Origin: Fusobacterium sp. CAG:439
Lineage (GTDB): Bacteria; Cyanobacteriota; Vampirovibrionia; Gastranaerophilales; Gastranaerophilaceae
Length of the DNA: 64,000 bases
Direction of reading: 5' to 3'
NCBI GenBank assembly: GCA_000438175.1
Contig: FR900472.1
Location: 61,244-125,243, forward strand
Shown here: piece after piece, positions 58,916-64,000 of the stretch
Layout: each line of letters opens with the position of its first letter
How positions within the stretch are numbered: the stretch's first letter is position 1
Notes under the pieces: generated by a model
What the model was told of the DNA's origin: nothing
Databases searched by the model: none
The model's input: the letters and a program-made list of their open reading frames with translations, nothing else
Translations under genes and position numbers: made by a program

Positions 58916-59872
58916 ATGGCAGTATACTTTTTTTACGGTGAAGAAGATTATAATATTGAACAGGAAATCGGGAAATTAAAAAAGGGGCTCGATAAGAATT
59001 TTCTTGAAATGTCTTTCAAAACTTACGATAATCCTAAGTTTCCCGATTTAATTTCAATACTGCGTTCTCAGCCTATGATGTTCGGTAAAATGCTTATTGT
59101 TATTAACTGCCTTGATTATTTTTCAAAAACTTTTGAAGATAAAGAGATTAAAGAGATTGAAAAAGCTCTTGAAGGAAACAGTGAAAACCTTGATATTGTC
59201 TTTGCTGCACAGCTACCGAGAAACGAGGGTAAAAAACTTGACAGCCGTAAAAAATTGTTTAAACTTTTGAAAAAGTTTAACTCTATGGAATGCCCGCTTA
59301 TTCCTACCTATAAAACGGCCGAACTTGAAGGCTGGATTATAAAGCAGGGTAAAGCAAAAGGTATAAAGTTTGAAAAAGACGCGCTTACGGCTATAATTAC
59401 ACAAATCGGAAATAATTTGCGCCAAATAGACGGAGAACTTGATAAACTCAAACTTTTCGCTTATCCGAACGATACTGTAACAGTTCCAATGGTTAGAGAA
59501 ATTTGTATTTCGAATGAAGATTTATTCGCTTTTTCAGACTTTTTAATGGAAAACGAAAAAGATAAAGCTCTTTTGGAATACAGAAAACTGCTTGATACAA
59601 GATATCCCCTTGAGATTTTGTCTACTTTGCAGACAATGCTAAGACGGTGGATTATTCTTAAAGCAAAATCACAAAGTGCAACGCCTATGGAATTGTCACG
59701 AATGACGGGAATGCATGAGTATGTTGTTAAATTGAATTTGCAAAAATTGAAAAAAACTAATCTTAAAGATTTAGTAAGATTAAAAGAAAACTTGACTGAT
59801 GCTGAATATCGGATTAAATCAGGTCTTGCTTTTGATGTTGAAAAAGAGGTGGAAAATGCGCTCTTTAGATGA
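58916..59872 (+). CDS. holA: DNA polymerase III delta subunit
   Basis: A 318-residue clamp-loader subunit. The N-terminal YFFYGEEDYNIEQEI is the typical HolA opening, the middle AAA-like region includes CPLIPTYKTAELEGWI, and the C-terminal collar has LSTLQTMLRRWIILK. It opens the sliding clamp. There is no Shine-Dalgarno; a weak extended -10 (TGTTAAAAA) ends six bases before the ATG. It overlaps holB by 17 bases, so two clamp-loader subunits are made from one message. Confidence 0.85.
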   Translation: MAVYFFYGEEDYNIEQEIGKLKKGLDKNFLEMSFKTYDNPKFPDLISILRSQPMMFGKMLIVINCLDYFSKTFEDKEIKEIEKALEGNSENLDIVFAAQLPRNEGKKLDSRKKLFKLLKKFNSMECPLIPTYKTAELEGWIIKQGKAKGIKFEKDALTAIITQIGNNLRQIDGELDKLKLFAYPNDTVTVPMVREICISNEDLFAFSDFLMENEKDKALLEYRKLLDTRYPLEILSTLQTMLRRWIILKAKSQSATPMELSRMTGMHEYVVKLNLQKLKKTNLKDLVRLKENLTDAEYRIKSGLAFDVEKEVENALFR

Positions 59873-60716
59873 AAAATACCCGTTTTTAATGAAATATTTT
59901 AACAGTGGAATAAACGCTGATAAAAAAAATATTGCACATTGTATTTTGTTTTACGGTACAGATATTCAAGCACAATATGATTTAGCACTTGAAATTGCAA
60001 GAATGTTAAATTGTACAGGTGATCATACTGAAACTTGCCAGTGCTTGAATTGCAAATGGATTAGAGAAAATAATCACCCCGCAGTTTTGACAATCTCAAA
60101 AGTTGATAACAAACCTTCTGACGATACATCAAAAACTGTTATTTCAATAGATCAGGCAAGAATGATTAAAAATGACTTGCTTGTAACTTCTGATTATCAT
60201 AGAGTTTTAATTTTTTGTGACAAGGATAAAGAAGGTAATGTTCAGGGAATTAATCAGCTAAACTTTCAGGCGGATGCTGCCAATGCTCTTTTAAAAACAT
60301 TTGAAGAACCTCCTTCAAATACTACATTTTTCTTTCTTACAAAGGATAAGTCAGATATGATTACAACTGTTGTATCAAGAGCACAATGTTTTTATGTTCC
60401 GTCTATGAAAGATGAAGATAGAGATTTTTCTTTAGTAAAAGATGCAATGGACGGTTATCTGGAGCTTGAACGTAATGAAGTTTTAGATTTTAATGACAAA
60501 ATTCTTGATATTGCAAAAATGGTTGATCCGTCGGAAGTTTTTACGCAAATGCAGAATTACATGCAGGCTCTTTTAAAATCTAACCTTGATAATTTGCCTT
60601 TGAAAGTAAAATTGATTTCTGATATAAAAGCCGTTGAAACCGCAAAAAAAGAATATCGCTTGAACATGAATATTCAAACGATAGTTGAAACTTTGAGTTT
60701 TAAATTAATATTGTAA
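59856..60716 (+). CDS. holB: DNA polymerase III delta-prime subunit
   Basis: A 286-residue clamp-loader subunit. Features: HCILFYGTDIQAQYDLALEIA (degenerate P-loop, as usual for delta-prime), the Cys cluster CTGDHTETCQCLNCKW (zinc module), ANALLKTFEEPPSNT and VVSRAQCF (SRC-like arginine-finger motif). I chose the ATG at 59856, with GAGGTGG upstream, over a longer reading inside holA. Confidence 0.85.
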   Translation: MRSLDEKYPFLMKYFNSGINADKKNIAHCILFYGTDIQAQYDLALEIARMLNCTGDHTETCQCLNCKWIRENNHPAVLTISKVDNKPSDDTSKTVISIDQARMIKNDLLVTSDYHRVLIFCDKDKEGNVQGINQLNFQADAANALLKTFEEPPSNTTFFFLTKDKSDMITTVVSRAQCFYVPSMKDEDRDFSLVKDAMDGYLELERNEVLDFNDKILDIAKMVDPSEVFTQMQNYMQALLKSNLDNLPLKVKLISDIKAVETAKKEYRLNMNIQTIVETLSFKLIL

Positions 60717-61055
60717 TTATACATTACTCATGTATTTTTGTGCTTCACGTTTTAATTTTTCTTGTTTAGCCATTTGTTTCAGGGTTTTTTCTTCAGGTGT
60801 TTTTACTCTGAACAAATTTAAAAACCAAACTTTTGCCATTCTTATACCTGTTTTGGAAAATAAAGGGGCTTTAATTTCAGGTGCTTTAACTGATTTTGAT
60901 AATTCAAAATTATCGACTGCCCATTTTGCATGTGCTTTCATTGCATTTTTAAATTCCTTGTAATTTCCTGTTGCTGCGGAAAATACCAAATCGGATTTTA
61001 ATTGAGCTAATTTTTTTGCAACAGGAGATGTTAAGTCAGGTGAAATTTTTACCAT
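60717..61055 (-). CDS. Hypothetical basic protein
   Basis: A 112-residue Lys-rich protein with AAGGAG before its ATG. It is mostly helical with repeated Ala/Lys segments (KKLAQLKSDLVFSAATGNYK, then MKAHAKWAVDNFELSK) and no recognised domain. It lies one base from the end of holB on the opposite strand and downstream of a GNAT gene. Confidence 0.5.
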   Translation of the reverse strand: MVKISPDLTSPVAKKLAQLKSDLVFSAATGNYKEFKNAMKAHAKWAVDNFELSKSVKAPEIKAPLFSKTGIRMAKVWFLNLFRVKTPEEKTLKQMAKQEKLKREAQKYMSNV

Positions 61056-61065
61056 GATTACTCCT

Positions 61066-61650
61066 TTATGTGTTTAATAATGGTTTTTTAAAAATTAATG
61101 TATTGATTTTTTTATTATTTACAATACATTCAAATTCCTTAACAAGCGTAAAATTATTTTTTTGATAGTAATCAAAATCGCAAGTTGTATCTGTCCAGAG
61201 ATAAATATTTTTAACCCCGTTTTTACATGCACTTTCGACAAGTTTTGACAGAAGCATTTTTCCCCCGCCTTTTTGCGTGCTTATGAAAAGTCCCATCATC
61301 AAATCATCTTCACTCATTACGCTTTTTACTTCATTGCCTGTACTTTCCACGTAGTCAAGAAGATTAAGTGCCGTTATTTTATCTTTTTCGTTGAGCGTAT
61401 TAATTCTTGTTTTAAATGTATTTATACTTTCATTTTTATCTTTTTTTGAAGCTGCAAAAACAAATCCTTTAAGCCCGTTTTCATCAAGTGCAAAAGAAAA
61501 AGTTTGGTTTAAATAATAATATTCCAGTGTAAAATCATAGATAATCTGTTGGAGCTTTTTGCTTTCCTTTGCATATAAATCCCCCCATACGAGATGTGTG
61601 ATTTGTGAAGCTTCCTCAATATCGCTGTTCTTGAAGTTTCTGACTATCAT
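61066..61650 (-). CDS. GNAT-family acetyltransferase
   Basis: A 194-residue protein. Strand-helix start MIVRNFKNSDIEEASQITHLVW, acetyl-CoA loop region around MGLFISTQKGGGKMLLSKLVE (the Q/R-x-x-G-x-G/A position), and an end YYQKNNFTLVKEFECIV typical of GNATs. The substrate is unknown. Its start overlaps the stop of the aminopeptidase gene (4 bases), so both are translated from one message. Confidence 0.75.
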   Translation of the reverse strand: MIVRNFKNSDIEEASQITHLVWGDLYAKESKKLQQIIYDFTLEYYYLNQTFSFALDENGLKGFVFAASKKDKNESINTFKTRINTLNEKDKITALNLLDYVESTGNEVKSVMSEDDLMMGLFISTQKGGGKMLLSKLVESACKNGVKNIYLWTDTTCDFDYYQKNNFTLVKEFECIVNNKKINTLIFKKPLLNT

Positions 61651-62753
61651 ATTAAAAATTTTCCGTTTTCATAGATAAGTTTGTCGTCTGCATATATTGA
61701 TGAATTGTGTTTCATGTTTTTAATCATGTCCCAGTGAAGTCCGGAAACATTCTTTCCGCCTGTTTCAGGGTAAGATGCACCGACTGCCATGTGAATAGAA
61801 CCGCCGATTTTTTCATCAAAAAGAATATTTCCCGTAACTTCCTGAATTTCATCATTTGTACCGATTGCAATTTCTCCTATGCCTTTTGAACCTTCGTCTA
61901 TATTAAACATGGCTTCCAGATAATCTTTACCTGTTTCTGCATCAAACTTAACTATCTGTCCGTTTTCAATCCATAAGTGTACGCCTGTGGCAGAGTTGCC
62001 GCGGTAATTCTGCGGGAAATCAAAATAAATCTCGCCGTTAATACCGTCTTCAACGGGCGATGTGAAAACTTCGCCGTCAGGATAATTGTTTATGCCTGAA
62101 CAGCTTATCCATTTTCTGCCCTCAACATTGAAAGTTATGTCGGTCTTTTCGCCAATTATATGTAATTTTTTCACGCCGTTAAGGTAATTTGCCCATTTGG
62201 TCTGTTTTTCATCAAGTTCACGAAGTTTTGCAACAGGGTCGTCCGAATTCAAGTAGCAAGAGTTAAATAAAAATTCGGAATATTCATCAAAAGACATTTT
62301 TGCTTCTTGCGCAAGTGCATGTGTCGGAACATCTGCAACAACCCATGAAGCCTCTCCTTTTGCTGTACGTTCCATAAGTGTTTTTGATAAACCCTGTGAA
62401 GCTTTCGAGCGTCTTGAAAGTTTTTTCAAATCAGCACGAGCCATATTTTTTGTGTTCATTGGCGCACCGATAGAAATAAACTTATCTACGGTTTCATATT
62501 CAAGTTTTATAATCGGGTCAATATAATCAAGCTGTTCGTCAGAAGCGTATTTAATAAAAATATCCGACATATCTTCAAAAGAAGTTCTCAAAATCGGGTG
62601 TGCACCTTTTTCAATAACTCTTTTGTAAACAGCTTTTACAAGGTCTTTTGCATAAATACTTGCAGCTCTGATTTGTACAAGATCTCCTTTTTGAACGTTA
62701 GTTGAATAATCTACAAGAACTTCTGCGTATTTTTCCCAAATTGTTTTATGCAT
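61647..62753 (-). CDS. M29-family aminopeptidase (AmpS/AmpT type)
   Basis: A 368-residue metallo-aminopeptidase. Metal-site segments visible are EVFTSPVEDGINGEIYFD (Glu ligands), FNIDEGSKGIGEIAIGTN, and GSIHMAVGASYPETGG with SGLHWDMIKNM (His, Asp). The N-terminal half, WEKYAEVLVDYSTNVQKGDLV, is the usual opening. It trims N-terminal residues from peptides. Ribosome binding site AGGAGAAA. Confidence 0.9.
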   Translation of the reverse strand: MHKTIWEKYAEVLVDYSTNVQKGDLVQIRAASIYAKDLVKAVYKRVIEKGAHPILRTSFEDMSDIFIKYASDEQLDYIDPIIKLEYETVDKFISIGAPMNTKNMARADLKKLSRRSKASQGLSKTLMERTAKGEASWVVADVPTHALAQEAKMSFDEYSEFLFNSCYLNSDDPVAKLRELDEKQTKWANYLNGVKKLHIIGEKTDITFNVEGRKWISCSGINNYPDGEVFTSPVEDGINGEIYFDFPQNYRGNSATGVHLWIENGQIVKFDAETGKDYLEAMFNIDEGSKGIGEIAIGTNDEIQEVTGNILFDEKIGGSIHMAVGASYPETGGKNVSGLHWDMIKNMKHNSSIYADDKLIYENGKFLI

Positions 62754-62778
62754 TTTTTCTCCTATGAATTTTTACCTG

Positions 62779-62859
62779 AGCAGCTGCGCTTATCTTTAGT
62801 TCAGCCCGTGTAAAATTTTGACTAACCTCCTAATTGTCGGGTTAAGCGGCTGCGCTTAT
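62779..62859. repeat. Pair of short direct repeats between aminopeptidase gene and lpxA
   Basis: AGCAGCTGCGCTTAT (62779-62793) and AGCGGCTGCGCTTAT (62845-62859) differ at one base; the second includes the lpxA stop. A related ACGGCTGCGCTT occurs at 35654-35665, also just after a gene end. On the minus strand the right copy can form AAGCG/CGCTT. Confidence 0.45.
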
Positions 62860-63662
62860 TCTTCTTGCAAACATTCATGCCCTGATTTATGAGTTTTTAA
62901 AAGCACTCCTCGTTTAGAAGTTTGGATAAATTCAATCATCTTTTCAATATATTCGTTCATAGGAATTTCAGCTTTAATTTTTTCAATTGCTTGAGTAGTG
63001 TTATATTCTTCAGAAATTAATAATTTAAAAGCTTCGTTTGTCGCTGTTCTGATTTCCTGAGAAACCCCTCTGCGTTTCATTGCGATAACATTTAATCCGC
63101 GCGGTACAGGCGGTCTGCCTTCGCCTTTTGAGTAAGGGAGAATATCCTGACGGGATGCGGAGAAGCCGCTTATAATTGCCATATCGCCAATTCTTATATT
63201 CTGGTGGAATACACTCATTCCTCCGACAAATGCACCGAAACCGACATGAACATGTCCGCCTAAGGTTACTAAATTTGCTAAAATAACCTGATCATCTAAA
63301 ACGCAGTTATGTGCAACATGCGAACCTACCATTAAAAGACATTTTTTACCGATTCTTGTTGTAAAGTCACCGCAAGCCGCACCTCTGTGAACAGTTACGT
63401 TTTCTTTAATGATTGTTCCATCGCCTATAACAACTTTTGTCGGTTCGCCTTTGTAACCCAAATCCTGAGGTTCCGAACCGATTGTTGCAAACGGGGAAAT
63501 TGTACAATCGTCGCCGATTTCTGCAAACTCAATATGAGCATTTGAAATTACACGTGTTCTGTGTCCTATTGTAACGTTTTCACCTATAACAACGTATGGT
63601 CCTATAATTGCATCATCTGCGATTTTTGCTGACGGATGTATAATTGCGGTTTTGTCTATCAT
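62856..63662 (-). CDS. lpxA: UDP-N-acetylglucosamine acyltransferase
   Basis: A 268-residue left-handed beta-helix enzyme, the usual LpxA length, catalysing the first step of lipid A synthesis. It has multiple hexapeptide repeats from residue 8 to about 185 (IGPYVVIGENVTIGHRTRVI), the LpxA segment GDGTIIKENVTVHRGAACGD, the catalytic-His region GSHVAHNCVL, and a helical C-terminus. It shows the organism makes an LPS-type outer membrane. AAGAGGA ribosome binding site. Confidence 0.95.
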   Translation of the reverse strand: MIDKTAIIHPSAKIADDAIIGPYVVIGENVTIGHRTRVISNAHIEFAEIGDDCTISPFATIGSEPQDLGYKGEPTKVVIGDGTIIKENVTVHRGAACGDFTTRIGKKCLLMVGSHVAHNCVLDDQVILANLVTLGGHVHVGFGAFVGGMSVFHQNIRIGDMAIISGFSASRQDILPYSKGEGRPPVPRGLNVIAMKRRGVSQEIRTATNEAFKLLISEEYNTTQAIEKIKAEIPMNEYIEKMIEFIQTSKRGVLLKTHKSGHECLQEE

Positions 63663-63858
63663 CTTTTTATCCTCTTCGTCGATTTTTGTGTTACTTATTA
63701 TTTTTTTATCAGAGGCTTCGCCTCCGTTTTCCCTTCTCTTTTACTATAAAACCAATTATAGTACAAATCTTATATAGTCACAATATTTTTATATTATTTT
63801 AATATATAAATACAGCGGCATTTTCTATAGCAAAAAATTTTTTGTTTGTATTTTTAAT

Positions 63859-64000
63859 ATGAATATGAAAGTACAAAGTATTAAATCTTATATTAATTTT
63901 GCATCTGTCGAAAAAGAATCTCAAAAAACTTCTGACATACAAAGTGCTGATGCAAAGAAAGAAAAAAGAGAAAAAATTATTAAGTATTCAATTGCTGCGG
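63859..64000 (+). CDS. N-terminal part of a protein with lineage-style N-terminal motif (cut by right edge)
   Basis: The first 47 residues read MNMKVQSIKSYINFASVEKE, then a Lys-rich stretch and the start of a hydrophobic segment (KYSIAA). This is the same plan as 1658 and 37917: MK(V/I)QS at the start, an aromatic INFAS/SFG motif, a basic region and a membrane segment. A second ATG at 63865 is an alternative start. The rest is outside the window. Confidence 0.4.
   Translation, partial: MNMKVQSIKSYINFASVEKESQKTSDIQSADAKKEKREKIIKYSIAA

Noticed and set aside
1..64000. tRNA genes, CRISPR arrays, insertion sequences, prophage or diversity-generating retroelement
   Set aside because: No T-loop plus acceptor pairing, no regularly spaced repeats, no transposase, integrase or reverse transcriptase was found on either strand.

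Overview
The window looks like a chromosome segment of a low-GC, Gram-negative, non-photosynthetic relative of the Cyanobacteria, most probably a gut Melainabacteria/Vampirovibrionia (Gastranaerophilales-type) genome. This is inferred from several things together: AT-rich DNA, lipid A genes (lpxA), long prepilin-like proteins with an FTLAEVLxTLG core, and lineage-type hypothetical proteins whose N-termini carry short SFG/FSG motifs. I see no tRNA, rRNA, insertion sequence, prophage or CRISPR array.

Layout. (1) 1-10355: most of an aryl-polyene-type type II polyketide/fatty-acid cluster: divergent ketoacyl synthase (cut by the left edge), ketoacyl-synthase-like partner, PlsC acyltransferase, two acyl carrier proteins, small membrane protein, AMP-ligase fused to a FabZ-like dehydratase, thioesterase, LolA-like carrier, MMPL exporter, methyltransferase and LpxL-like acyltransferase. 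A zincin-like gene (1658-2956) sits inside it between 20-bp direct repeats, and a 63-bp repeat marks two gene junctions. (2) 10345-21834: envelope proteins, gph, DtxR-type and Xre regulators, ferritin, a TIM-barrel/ferritin-like operon, TolC and carbonic anhydrase. (3) 21870-26100: two tiny hydrophobic-peptide cassettes built like type I toxin mRNAs, an Xre gene with elaborate operators, a TupA-like ATP-grasp gene and an ArnT-like glycosyltransferase. (4) 26121-37905: NhaD/ArsB-type permease, c-di-GMP enzymes, a two-component pair, tadA, rimI, bioY. (5) 37917-49384: amidohydrolase, OppD-like ATPase, a large LysM-like protein, ispE, rsmA, GCS2 ligase, a candidate structured RNA, hsp20, D-2-hydroxyacid dehydrogenase, ubiE/menG, DUF4127, mntP. 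(6) 49385-64000: a Cys-motif protein, hpf, GT2, HEAT protein, sensor kinase, PPi-dependent phosphofructokinase divergent from glucokinase, holA-holB, M29 aminopeptidase, lpxA.

The most striking signal is a set of four unlinked prepilin-like genes (start codons at 14312, 29875, 51996 on the minus strand, and 58107). Each has a normal ribosome binding site and start, a 35-48 residue leader, and inside the leader a run of exactly ten G (ten C in coding sense at the third locus). In all four, the prepilin core lies in the frame that would be restored by one extra base (or two fewer). At three of them a stop codon closes the start frame two codons after the tract. This resembles a contingency-locus (phase-variation) system acting on a family of pseudopilins, or else a frameshift/slippage switch or a systematic length artefact. 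The data here cannot separate these, but reads can.

A second genome-style signal is that about ten genes have no Shine-Dalgarno sequence and instead a -10 box almost exactly six bases before the start codon, which suggests frequent leaderless transcription.
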